37,297 nt of DNA, taken from the NCBI GenBank assembly GCA_023954815.1, contig JAGSHB010000044.1, positions 1-37,297 of the forward strand, in the 5' to 3' direction. Under the pieces are notes generated by a model that was not told the DNA's origin, did no database searches, and saw only the letters and a list, made by a program, of their open reading frames with translations. The stretch is from Myxococcales bacterium (GTDB lineage Bacteria; Myxococcota_A; UBA9042). A program made the position numbers and the translations under genes. This document shows, piece by piece, positions 15,541 to 23,028 of the stretch (its first letter is position 1; every line of letters begins with the position of its first letter).

Positions 15541-17729
15541 GGCCGGTCCTCCTGGGCGTAGGATTCGGCGGACGCGACCGCACTGATTCGAGCCAGCCGC
15601 AATCTGACAGCGTGCCCCTGTTTCACCATCACACCCGCTGCCGGGCGCTGGGTCAGCACGACCCCAGAGCCCTTGGCGCGCACGGCAAGCCCCTCACGAG
15701 ACAGACGATCCATCGCTTGCGGCAACGGCAGGCCGCGTAGATCCGGCACACGAAGTCGACCCGGGCGAAGTGCCGCCAGCGGCGCGGTTGGCTGATCGAC
15801 CTCGTCCGCCTCTGCCGGCTTATTTCGCGCCAGCTTGGCCAGCGCGCGGGCGCGACGCTTCTCAGCACGCTCGCGGGCTTTAGCGGGATCGTCAAAGGCC
15901 AAATACGGCGCCCCCGGACTGGCCGGAACACCGAGGTAGGGCAGCGCAAACCGAGCGATCTCACGGACCACAGGTGCCGCGATGGCTCCGCCGGTGCGGA
16001 TGATAATGCTCGGGTATTTCTTGTGACGTTTCATCGGAGTATCGATCGCGACAAAGATGGCCAAACGGGGCTTTTCAGCCGGAACCAAGCCAATAAAGCT
16101 CGCGACCCAGTGGGTCTTCGAATAGCCGCCCTTGGGGTCATACTGCTGCGCCGTGCCGGTCTTGCCGGCCATCTTGTAGTTGTCGAGGCGACCTCGCCGG
16201 GCAGTGCCGCCCTTTTCACAGACGGTGGCCATGGCATCGACGACTTGGCGCGACACCTTCCGACTCAACACACGCCGACCACGCTCGACCTCAAAGGGCT
16301 GGGTCAGCGTGCCATCTGCGGTTCGAACCGAATGCAACAACCGCGGACGCCGAAACACGCCGCCGTTGCCGATCACGCTGAACGCATTGACCACCTGCAG
16401 CGCCGTCACCGCGACGCCCTGGCCGAACGCGATGTTGGCAAACTTCACTGGGCGCCAATACTTGGAGTTCGACAGCTGCCCGGCGATTTCACCGACCAAC
16501 CCCACATCTGTGCGCCGACCGATCCCAAACGCCCGCAGGTACTTCTCCAGCTTGTCCTTCTTCAGGCGCCAAGCGATTTTCGCGAGACAGACATTCGACG
16601 ACACCTTGATGCACTCGGTCGCTGTGAGATCGCCGTGACTGTGGCTGTCGCGAATCAGCTTACCCGGCACACGGAACCCGCCTGCGGCATTGAAATGCGT
16701 GTGGGGCTTCACCTTGTCTTCCTGTAACGCGGCGGCGTAGGTCAGCACTTTCAGCGTGCTGCCTGGCTCAAATTGCTCGGAGATTGCGCGGTTACGCATG
16801 GCTTGGCGCGGAATGCGCTTGGTTTCATTGGGATCGACCTGCGGCGTCTGGGCCATGGCCAAGATCTCCCCTGTATGGACGTCCATGACCACTGCGATGC
16901 CGAACTTCGCCCGCCCTTCCCGGACGCCAGCGACGAGTTGATGCTCGGCTACGGCCTGGATCTTCTCGTCGATCGTCAGGGTCAGCGAGCGACCACCAAA
17001 GTGGGTCGAATCGGGCGCCCCGTGAAAATACATCCGCTCGGCATCGCGGTTCTTGTGGGCGCGAATCTCGACGGTCTGGCCGCGTAGCTGGCTGTCGAAG
17101 GAGCGCTCCACATTGCCGGACCAGTTGCGACGACCGATGAGGGAACCCGCAAGTTTGTGATTGGGATAGTAGCGGGCAAAACCCTGCTCGATACCGACGC
17201 CCGGCAACTTTCCGTCCTTGCGCAGGGCCCGAATTGCGCGGCTCTGGTCGATGCTGAGGTCTTTCACCAAGTACGAAAACGCGCGCTTCCGACTGAGCCT
17301 CTTCAGCACGTCCGAGCGACTCGCTCCGGTGATTTTTGCAATGCGTTTGGCCACCTGCCGCCGCGTCCTACGCACGTCCGGATGGCTGTCTTTGAGCTTG
17401 CGAGCGTTCGGGCGGTTGGGGCGGACCCAGCGGGGATCGCAGGTCAGATGCTCGGTTCGCACATCAGCGGCCAGGGTCACGCCATGACGGTCACGCACAT
17501 CACCGCGCCGAGTACGCACCTTGCGATGATAGGTCGAGTTCTGCTCGGCGTAGCGGCGCACTTCATCGACGTGGGCCACGTGAAAGGCCGCGCCACCGAC
17601 ACAAGCGAGCAACCACAACCCACAAATGAGCACCACAACTTGCGCCCGGCGACGGGTACGCTGGTAGCGTGCCCGCGGCGAGGGGCCGTCTCTATCGACG
17701 AGCGAGATTTTACGAAGACGCGAGCTCAT
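15537..17729 (-). CDS. ftsI: Septal transpeptidase FtsI (PBP3 class) with C-terminal PASTA domain
   Basis: A class B penicillin-binding protein that cross-links septal peptidoglycan with FtsW. It has a basic N-terminus, a membrane anchor at about 30-50, and a dimerisation/pedestal region at about 70-230. The transpeptidase domain carries the three motifs S324-T-L-K327, S377-S-N379 and K523-T-G-T526. After a charged linker rich in Lys, Arg and Ala (about 615-660), one PASTA domain covers about 670-728 (RVPDLRGLPLPQAMDRL onward). E. coli FtsI lacks PASTA. I place the start at the ATG at 17729, which overlaps the TPR lipoprotein stop (ATGA); a longer frame to 17810 would sit inside that gene. 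Length of 730 aa fits PASTA-type FtsI. Confidence 0.95.
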   Translation of the reverse strand: MSSRLRKISLVDRDGPSPRARYQRTRRRAQVVVLICGLWLLACVGGAAFHVAHVDEVRRYAEQNSTYHRKVRTRRGDVRDRHGVTLAADVRTEHLTCDPRWVRPNRPNARKLKDSHPDVRRTRRQVAKRIAKITGASRSDVLKRLSRKRAFSYLVKDLSIDQSRAIRALRKDGKLPGVGIEQGFARYYPNHKLAGSLIGRRNWSGNVERSFDSQLRGQTVEIRAHKNRDAERMYFHGAPDSTHFGGRSLTLTIDEKIQAVAEHQLVAGVREGRAKFGIAVVMDVHTGEILAMAQTPQVDPNETKRIPRQAMRNRAISEQFEPGSTLKVLTYAAALQEDKVKPHTHFNAAGGFRVPGKLIRDSHSHGDLTATECIKVSSNVCLAKIAWRLKKDKLEKYLRAFGIGRRTDVGLVGEIAGQLSNSKYWRPVKFANIAFGQGVAVTALQVVNAFSVIGNGGVFRRPRLLHSVRTADGTLTQPFEVERGRRVLSRKVSRQVVDAMATVCEKGGTARRGRLDNYKMAGKTGTAQQYDPKGGYSKTHWVASFIGLVPAEKPRLAIFVAIDTPMKRHKKYPSIIIRTGGAIAAPVVREIARFALPYLGVPASPGAPYLAFDDPAKARERAEKRRARALAKLARNKPAEADEVDQPTAPLAALRPGRLRVPDLRGLPLPQAMDRLSREGLAVRAKGSGVVLTQRPAAGVMVKQGHAVRLRLARISAVASAESYAQEDRP

Positions 17730-18538
17730 TGGCAGCCCCCGTTGTGCGCGAGATCCACCCGAGCTGCACACCGTTTGCTGAGCAAGCTGCCGCCAGCCAG
17801 CGTCTGGCATTGCTTATAGGACGCCTCCGCCTTGGCCCCCTGATGAGAGCGGCAGTACAGGTTGCCAAGGGAGAAGTGGAAGGTCGCTACCTTCGGGCAC
17901 CGCTTCACGGCGACCTCAAGGTGACGCTGGGCCTCTCGCCTGTCGCCGCGCTTTTCTGCTAGCAAACCAAGGTTTCGGTGCCCCTGACAGAAGCGCGGGT
18001 TGATGAACACGGCCATCCGCAGGTGCTTTCCAGCCTCTGCCAATCGACCCATTTTCAGGTAGGCCCAGCCGATGTTGTTGTAGGGCAAATACGGAGTTGT
18101 ATAGGTCGGCTGCTTGAGCAGCGGCTTGAGGACATCGATGGCGTCCTGCCAGCGTTCAAGCTCCAAGTAGGTGACGCCGAGATGATTGCGAGCTGCGAAG
18201 AACTGGGGCCTGCGTTTGAGCGCACGCTTGAAGTCCAGGACCGCCTCTTCGTAGCGCTTGCGCCCAAAGTGGATGAACCCAAAGAGATAGCGGCTGTCAG
18301 CGTGACCGACGTCGTACTGAAACGCCTTCACGAGCTGCTGGATGGCGAGGTCAACGCTATGGGCGTGGAAGTAACCGGCGGCCAGCTTGTAGTGAAAGTC
18401 AGCTTTGTCCTTACGTTTCTTGGCCTCAATCTGGGAAGAGCCGCACCCTGCGAACAAGACCACGACCAGCAGGCAAAGCGCCCGAGCGAGGTAGTGTGCG
18501 TGGGAAGCGTGCCAAGACCGATTCTCCGTGTAGGTCAT
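17726..18538 (-). CDS. TPR-repeat lipoprotein embedded in the dcw operon
   Basis: An exported lipoprotein: the hydrophobic stretch ends in the lipobox LFAGC with Cys32 (counted from the ATG at 18538). The mature part is a run of about six tetratricopeptide repeats (for example LAAGYFHAHSVDLAIQQLVK and HLGVTYLELERWQDAIDVLK). The C-terminal third carries several cysteines, which could form disulfides in the periplasm. Length and architecture recall PilF/PilW/Tgl pilotins for the PilQ secretin, but TPR lipoproteins are diverse and no pilus gene is nearby. Location between ftsL and ftsI suggests a division or septal-wall scaffold. GGAGG lies 7 bases before the ATG; a GTG at 18541 is also possible. 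The ftsL stop overlaps as TGATG. Confidence 0.85.
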   Translation of the reverse strand: MTYTENRSWHASHAHYLARALCLLVVVLFAGCGSSQIEAKKRKDKADFHYKLAAGYFHAHSVDLAIQQLVKAFQYDVGHADSRYLFGFIHFGRKRYEEAVLDFKRALKRRPQFFAARNHLGVTYLELERWQDAIDVLKPLLKQPTYTTPYLPYNNIGWAYLKMGRLAEAGKHLRMAVFINPRFCQGHRNLGLLAEKRGDRREAQRHLEVAVKRCPKVATFHFSLGNLYCRSHQGAKAEASYKQCQTLAGGSLLSKRCAARVDLAHNGGCQ

Positions 18539-18894
18539 CACTTGACCTCCACGTGAGAGCCAGGCTTTGGGCTCTGCATTTGCAGCTGATGTTTCGCTTC
18601 TCGGGCCAGTTCCACGGGCTGCTTTTTACCGGTGAGCTGCGCACCCAGACGCCGATTGATCTCGACCTGCTCACGCAATTGGTCGTGTACTTGAGCCAAC
18701 TGATGAGCGGCGCGTACGCCAGCAGACCGCTCCTCGACCCGGCGAATACCGAGCCAAGCGACCAGCGTGGCGACGAGAAAAATTCCAACCACGCGCCACC
18801 AGAAAAAGCGCTCGGATGCTTCAGCACGCGCGATAGCAGAGCGGGTGAGCGCCTCAGCTCTTAGCTTGGCACGGTTGGAGGTGGGACGGTTCAC
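18538..18894 (-). CDS. ftsL: FtsL-like division protein
   Basis: A small bitopic protein of the FtsQLB divisome complex. It has a basic cytoplasmic N-terminus (1-28), a membrane segment at about 30-50 (FFWWRVVGIFLVATLVAWLGI), and a periplasmic coiled coil (about 51-95: VHDQLREQVEINRRLGAQL). The family is poorly conserved, so the call rests on size (118 aa), topology and position between rsmH and the septal synthase genes. It starts with GTG and overlaps the rsmH stop as GTGA; AGG lies a few bases upstream. Confidence 0.85.
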   Translation of the reverse strand: MNRPTSNRAKLRAEALTRSAIARAEASERFFWWRVVGIFLVATLVAWLGIRRVEERSAGVRAAHQLAQVHDQLREQVEINRRLGAQLTGKKQPVELAREAKHQLQMQSPKPGSHVEVK

Positions 18895-19883
18895 GATGAC
18901 CTGCCCCCACGCCGCTCGCGACGTTTGCCCTTGCTGGTCTTTTCCACCGCATCCGTCGGGCTGCGACGACGGAGGACGCGCAACTTCGCGCTTCGAGCGC
19001 GCGGGTTGCTCCGCGTCTCGCCATCAGACGGCAGCTGTGGCTTCTTCGTCTGGCGGGTAAAGTCGCTGTCTTTTCTCGGCGCAAACTCTCGAAACACTTG
19101 TTTGACGGCGCGATCTTCGCCGCTGTGAAACGAAATCACGGCGAAGATTCCGCCGGGCGCGAGGAGCGGCGGCGCAGTCTGAAGCAGGGTTTCCAGCTCA
19201 CCCAACTCATCATTGACCCACATGCGCAGGGCTTGGAATACGAGGGTTGCTGGGTGTGTCTTGCCACCGCGCGGCATGGCTGAGGCGACGCGCGCTGCTA
19301 GCTCTCCCGTAGTCTGGACACCGTCCTGCCAGGCATCGAGGACGACATCTGCGACCCGCCGAGACGCTCGAATATCGCCGTAGTGATAGAGAATGTCCGC
19401 GAGATCTTGCTTCGATACACCCGCGAGTCGCTCCCGCAGCGGCAGCCCACGAGTCGGATCCATACGCATGTCTAGGGGACCATCGTGGCGGAAGGAAAAG
19501 CCGCGATCAGCGGTGTCGAGTTGATGGGATGACACCCCGAGATCGGCGACGACCCCCGACAGTTGCGTCAGCCCCTGCTCCTCGCAGACCTTTGCAAGCT
19601 CACTAAATGACGCGTGGACCGGTCGAAACCGGTCGCCGAACTCAGCCAACCGCTCGCCGGCGGCAGCGAGCGCGGCGGGATCTCTGTCCAATCCGAGGAC
19701 CCTCGCCTCCGGTAGCTGCGCCAAGATGGCGGCGGTATGGCCACCACCACCTAGCGTGCAGTCGACGATCCACCCTTCTGGCACGCCGACGAGCGCGTCG
19801 ACAACCGGCTGCTGCATCACGGTGATGTGGGCAAATCCGGAAGGGGCGGTTGCAGATGAATCTGAGGGCGAGCTGATGTTCAT
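18891..19883 (-). CDS. rsmH: 16S rRNA (cytosine1402-N4)-methyltransferase RsmH (MraW)
   Basis: An S-adenosylmethionine-dependent enzyme that methylates C1402 of 16S rRNA in the ribosomal P site. The SAM-binding motif DCTLGGGGHT is at 41-50. GLDRDP, ADLGVSSHQLD, RGFSFRHDGPLDMRM and ISFHSGEDRAVK are the usual family blocks. The Arg/Lys/Ser-rich C-terminus is also typical. Length is 330 aa from the ATG at 19883; a GTG at 19886 is equally in frame. The mraZ stop TGA is nested in the start region (GTGATGA), which points to coupled translation. Confidence 0.97.
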   Translation of the reverse strand: MNISSPSDSSATAPSGFAHITVMQQPVVDALVGVPEGWIVDCTLGGGGHTAAILAQLPEARVLGLDRDPAALAAAGERLAEFGDRFRPVHASFSELAKVCEEQGLTQLSGVVADLGVSSHQLDTADRGFSFRHDGPLDMRMDPTRGLPLRERLAGVSKQDLADILYHYGDIRASRRVADVVLDAWQDGVQTTGELAARVASAMPRGGKTHPATLVFQALRMWVNDELGELETLLQTAPPLLAPGGIFAVISFHSGEDRAVKQVFREFAPRKDSDFTRQTKKPQLPSDGETRSNPRARSAKLRVLRRRSPTDAVEKTSKGKRRERRGGRSS

Positions 19884-20335
19884 CACAACCCCAACTCGGC
19901 GAGCGCTGCCCGCAAATCAGGCAACTGCGCTGCTGCTGCTGCAGACTCGGCACGCCAATGGGCGACTTCATACAGATCGAATGTATCGCCCTGGCCGACG
20001 GCTGCTAGCTCAGAGCTAGCCGAGATGCTGGCGTGGTCCCGCAACTCCTGGGGTAGCAAGATACGACCGTGGCCGTCGGGCGTGACTTCGGCGGCACAAC
20101 CGAATTGCAGTTTCTTGACCACCGAAACAACCGGGTGACTCTGCGGCAGCGCGGAGACGGCAGCCACGCGCTGCTCCCACTTCGCCATGGGATATGCGGT
20201 GATACATGCATCAGTTAACGAACGAACAAGAACCAAACGGAAGTCCCCGCCACCGTCCAACTGGCGCCGAAACGCTGCTGGAACGCTCACGCGGGACTTG
20301 GCGTCCGTGCGCTGAACGTGTGTGCCGAGAAACAT
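19883..20335 (-). CDS. mraZ: Transcriptional regulator MraZ
   Basis: MraZ is a DNA-binding AbrB-like protein that represses its own dcw operon in E. coli. Both halves are present, each with the family D-x3-R motif: D11-R15 (DAKSR) followed by VSVPAAFR, and D87-R91 (DGHGR) followed by ILLPQELR. I chose the ATG at 20335 because the product then begins MFLGTHVQRTDAKSR, matching other MraZ proteins (150 aa). The frame remains open 48 codons further, but that stretch contains the operator repeats and part of the promoter. Four 10-bp repeats just upstream are its likely binding sites. Confidence 0.95.
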   Translation of the reverse strand: MFLGTHVQRTDAKSRVSVPAAFRRQLDGGGDFRLVLVRSLTDACITAYPMAKWEQRVAAVSALPQSHPVVSVVKKLQFGCAAEVTPDGHGRILLPQELRDHASISASSELAAVGQGDTFDLYEVAHWRAESAAAAAQLPDLRAALAELGL

Positions 20336-20353
20336 GACAGTCACTGGAAGCCC

Positions 20354-20393
20354 CGCTTTCCTATTCTTTCCTACTTCATACCACTTCATCCCA
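20354..20393 (-). promoter_or_regulatory. Four tandem 10-bp MraZ-box-like repeats (operator)
   Basis: On the minus strand, four units follow one another without gaps: TGGGATGAAG, TGGTATGAAG, TAGGAAAGAA and TAGGAAAGCG. The TRGKA core recurs every 10 bases, one helical turn. This matches the known E. coli MraZ operator design of TGGGN repeats spaced by 5 bases. The array lies between the promoter and the mraZ start codon, in the position expected for autorepression. Confidence 0.72.
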
Positions 20394-20400
20394 CTAATCG

Positions 20401-20430
20401 AGAGTATGGAGCCCATTTGAGGGGTGTCAA
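20401..20430 (-). promoter_or_regulatory. Probable sigma70 promoter of the dcw operon
   Basis: A perfect -35 box TTGACA (20430-20425) is followed after 18 bases by TACTCT (20406-20401) as the -10. Transcription would begin near 20394, at the edge of the MraZ-box array. Given the 1-4 base overlaps downstream, this promoter may serve most of the twelve genes from mraZ to ftsZ. Confidence 0.68.
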
Positions 20431-20756
20431 TGGCGATTCCTTCGGAAAGTCCAGGGTTTCCGCGCGTGGGAGGCTTCAAAATTCGAGACCGTTCACAATT
20501 TCCCTAAGCGCCACGCACAGATCCCAGACGTCACGATGTCGATCGTAAAATCCCGTGGCCCGAGCCAGCTCACAGCGGGTTCGCCCGGAACACTCACGCA
20601 ATCAAAAACAATAAACACTAGTATTTTTAAGAAGATACAAAGAGACTTGCCAAATCTACTGAGTGTGGATCGGGAGCGATCGCTGGCGATCTGAGAGTTC
20701 AAAAACCGGGTTGTTTGAGTCCACAGAAGCGGCCTTATGGAGCGATCCGAGCGCTA
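20431..20756. other. Intergenic region with an AT-rich tract
   Basis: This is the divergent gap between the dcw promoter and the promoter of the hydrolase-like lipoprotein gene. I see no convincing gene in it. In 20600-20640 only 8 of 41 bases are G or C, in strong contrast to the GC-rich surroundings, with A and T runs that could bend DNA or act as an upstream promoter element. A further cluster of GATC and GCGATCGC sits at 20677-20697. Confidence 0.5.
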
Positions 20757-20784
20757 TTGCTGATGAACAACCGGCGGGTACAAT
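20757..20784 (+). promoter_or_regulatory. Putative promoter of the hydrolase-like lipoprotein gene
   Basis: TTGCTG (20757-20762) and TACAAT (20779-20784) are 16 bases apart. A start near 20791 would leave a leader of about 17 bases containing GGAGG (20799-20803). This supports the ATG at 20808 rather than the upstream ATG at 20715. Confidence 0.5.
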
Positions 20785-20807
20785 CGCACCGTGTCCTGGA
20801 GGTCCCG

Positions 20808-22121
20808 ATGATGGCTACCCTGCTGCAAACCATAGTGAAGCCGAGCGTCTCAACGACCGAACGGGCGGCGAACGAGCGAGCGCTGAGGCAAGGTGATGGT
20901 GACGGGACAGCACCTCCCGTTGACGTCGGGCGGGTCGTCGGGCTGATCGTCTGTCTGACGTTGAGTATCGCCGGCTGCGGGACAGATCCTTCGCCCGCTC
21001 AGACGCCGAGCGATGGGTCGGGGACGTTCAGCTGCCCCAAAGTGATCATCGGCAACCCTGAACAGCCAGTTTCTACGGGTGATCTGAATATAGCAGTGTC
21101 CGTCCTCGGCAAAAAGTACGACGTGAAAGGCTCAGTGGTCCAACCCACCAGCTGTACGGCGCAGTCTCCATGCCCGCTGGTCGTGATCGTCCCAGATCGC
21201 GATGCAAATCCGTGGCCGGAGTTTAACCAGCCAGCCAAACTGCTCGCAGGCAACGCTGGCGTCGTGGTGGCCATCTTCAACTTGCCCGGCCGCGGCAACG
21301 GAGGGTTGGCCTCCGAGGGCACGGATGACTACGGGGGCACCCATCACACCACAGCGGTCAAGGAGATCATGCGAGTCGTGCGTTCTCGCAAGTTCGTTGA
21401 CGACAGCAAGACTGGTTTCGTTTCAATCGGGTACGGCCTCGTTCCAACGGCATCGGCATTCAAAATCTTCGGCCCCAACACGCTGAAGGACACCTTGTTC
21501 CTCATCGATGTGGAGGGTCCCACCGACCGTTGCGCGGCCAGCCAAGCACCGCAAAAGGTCACGAAGGGGATCGGGCCTGACCATGGGCCAGGCGTGACCG
21601 ACTCTGCCTGCCACTTTGACAAGGATGGTACGAGCGCAGAGGTGTATCCAGGCGCATCTGGAGACGTGCCTGCCAGTATCGCATGTGCCACTGGGGCGTG
21701 GCCGATCACCAAGACAGGCGAAGACTGCACCAGCGACTGGTGGGCCGGTCGGGAGCCGGCTACGACGCTGAAGTCCTTTCCTGCGCGCTACCAAAGACTG
21801 CAGTTTGTGCACGACGCGCGCCTGCCGACACATTGGTCCAGCCGTGTTGCTATCGGCGCCGTGTCTCAGTCCAAAAGCAGCTCCTATTTCGGCCTGAACG
21901 ACATGCAACCGTGTCAAACTCCGCTGAGCGACGAAACCTGTAATGGCCTGACCGGCGGGCAACAGTGTTGGTTGTCTGGGGCTTGGGGGACGGGACGTGC
22001 GCCTGGCAGCTTTGGTGGGCCACAGTGGTGCGAAGTGACGACCACGGAACTATTTGCGTTGATCTTACCGAAGTACGTTGGCCGCATGCTGGACACGAAG
22101 ACGTACCCAAACTGCAAGTAG
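20808..22121 (+). CDS. Lipoprotein with alpha/beta-hydrolase-like fold, catalytic serine apparently missing
   Basis: A hydrophobic stretch ending in LSIAGC marks a lipoprotein with Cys57, after an unusually long 40-residue hydrophilic leader. The mature part looks like a poly(ethylene terephthalate)-hydrolase/dienelactone-hydrolase-type fold: CPLVVIVPD (about 122-130) as the first strand, GVVVAIFNLPGRG next, and a helix before GFVSIGYGLVPTA (203-215) where the nucleophile elbow G-x-S-x-G should lie. Here the expected serine position is Gly or Tyr (G208-Y209-G210), so it may not be a hydrolase at all. There are about ten cysteines, several near the C-terminus. GGAGG lies 5 bases before ATGATG. 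The NUDIX gene follows after 20 bases, probably in one operon. The fold assignment is by eye and tentative. Confidence 0.7.
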   Translation: MMATLLQTIVKPSVSTTERAANERALRQGDGDGTAPPVDVGRVVGLIVCLTLSIAGCGTDPSPAQTPSDGSGTFSCPKVIIGNPEQPVSTGDLNIAVSVLGKKYDVKGSVVQPTSCTAQSPCPLVVIVPDRDANPWPEFNQPAKLLAGNAGVVVAIFNLPGRGNGGLASEGTDDYGGTHHTTAVKEIMRVVRSRKFVDDSKTGFVSIGYGLVPTASAFKIFGPNTLKDTLFLIDVEGPTDRCAASQAPQKVTKGIGPDHGPGVTDSACHFDKDGTSAEVYPGASGDVPASIACATGAWPITKTGEDCTSDWWAGREPATTLKSFPARYQRLQFVHDARLPTHWSSRVAIGAVSQSKSSSYFGLNDMQPCQTPLSDETCNGLTGGQQCWLSGAWGTGRAPGSFGGPQWCEVTTTELFALILPKYVGRMLDTKTYPNCK

Positions 22122-22141
22122 GCAATGTCCCGGAGTAGTTG

Positions 22142-23014
22142 ATGAGCGAAATCCCAGCAGCGACCGTGGTCTTGTTGCGCGCTGCCCATGCCAGCCCCGA
22201 AGTATTCCTCATTCGGCGACATGGAAAGAGCGGGTTCATGGCCGGAGCGACCGTATTTCCAGGCGGAAAGGTCGATCTTCTCGATGCCGATGCGGACAGC
22301 TGCGGCCGCACGCCAGCGCAATGTGCGGCGTTGCTAGGGGTCACAGATGTGGCTGCTGCTCATGCCAGTTTTGTCGCCGCAGTGCGCGAACTCCATGAAG
22401 AGGCGCACGTCGTCTTGGCGAGGGATAGAGACGGAAACCTGCCGTCAACGACCCAGGTGGAAGCGCTGAACGTGGAACTCGATGGGCTGAGACAGGGACA
22501 TCGAATCGAAGCGGCAGCAGTCCACGGGCTGTGGCGCCGTCATGGCCTCAGACCCGCGCTCGATCTCGTCGCACCCTTTGCGTGGTGGGTCACGCCAACA
22601 GCTGAACCCAGACGATTTGATACACGCTTCTTTGTGGGGATACAGCCGCCCGGGCAGCGTGCGGCGATGGATGGATTCGAAACCACAGCGGAACATTGGT
22701 GTACGGCTCGGCAAGCCGTGACGGCCCACGAGGATGGCGGTGAGGTGTACCTACCACCACCTACCTTGCACACACTGCAGCGGATGGCCCAATTTTCAGG
22801 TGATGCACAGGCCGTGTTTGACGCGTTCGCACAAGCGGGCAGTGGCCCCAGGATTCAGCCGTTTTTTGTCGTTGAGGACGACGGCGGGCCCGTGATTGCC
22901 ATGCCGGACGACGCCCTACACCCGGCACCTCACGGTGAGCCGCAGACCCGCAACCGCTTCGTCCTGAGAGACGGCCGGTTTCAGCGAGAAACCAGTGATT
23001 CAGAAGTGATGTAG
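22142..23014 (+). CDS. NUDIX hydrolase, NUDT19-like, with a split Nudix box
   Basis: NUDIX enzymes hydrolyse nucleoside diphosphates linked to another moiety; the NUDT19 branch acts on CoA-type substrates in eukaryotes. The start of the Nudix box, FPGGKVD (39-45), and its end, RELHEEAHV (82-90), are separated by about 26 extra residues relative to the canonical G-x5-E-x7-RE spacing. Such an insertion is characteristic of the NUDT19 group. The metal-binding E83, E86 and E87 are kept, but the usual Gly in ExGU is His89. Length of 290 aa agrees with that branch rather than with short MutT proteins. GGAG lies 6 bases before the ATG at 22142; a TTG just before it is less likely. Confidence 0.82.
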   Translation: MSEIPAATVVLLRAAHASPEVFLIRRHGKSGFMAGATVFPGGKVDLLDADADSCGRTPAQCAALLGVTDVAAAHASFVAAVRELHEEAHVVLARDRDGNLPSTTQVEALNVELDGLRQGHRIEAAAVHGLWRRHGLRPALDLVAPFAWWVTPTAEPRRFDTRFFVGIQPPGQRAAMDGFETTAEHWCTARQAVTAHEDGGEVYLPPPTLHTLQRMAQFSGDAQAVFDAFAQAGSGPRIQPFFVVEDDGGPVIAMPDDALHPAPHGEPQTRNRFVLRDGRFQRETSDSEVM

Positions 23015-23028
23015 CTGACTCAGGTAGG

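Noticed and set aside
20493-20702. Minus-strand 69-codon frame in the AT-rich gap
   Set aside because: No ribosome site and an unlikely composition; it falls in a region better explained as regulatory.
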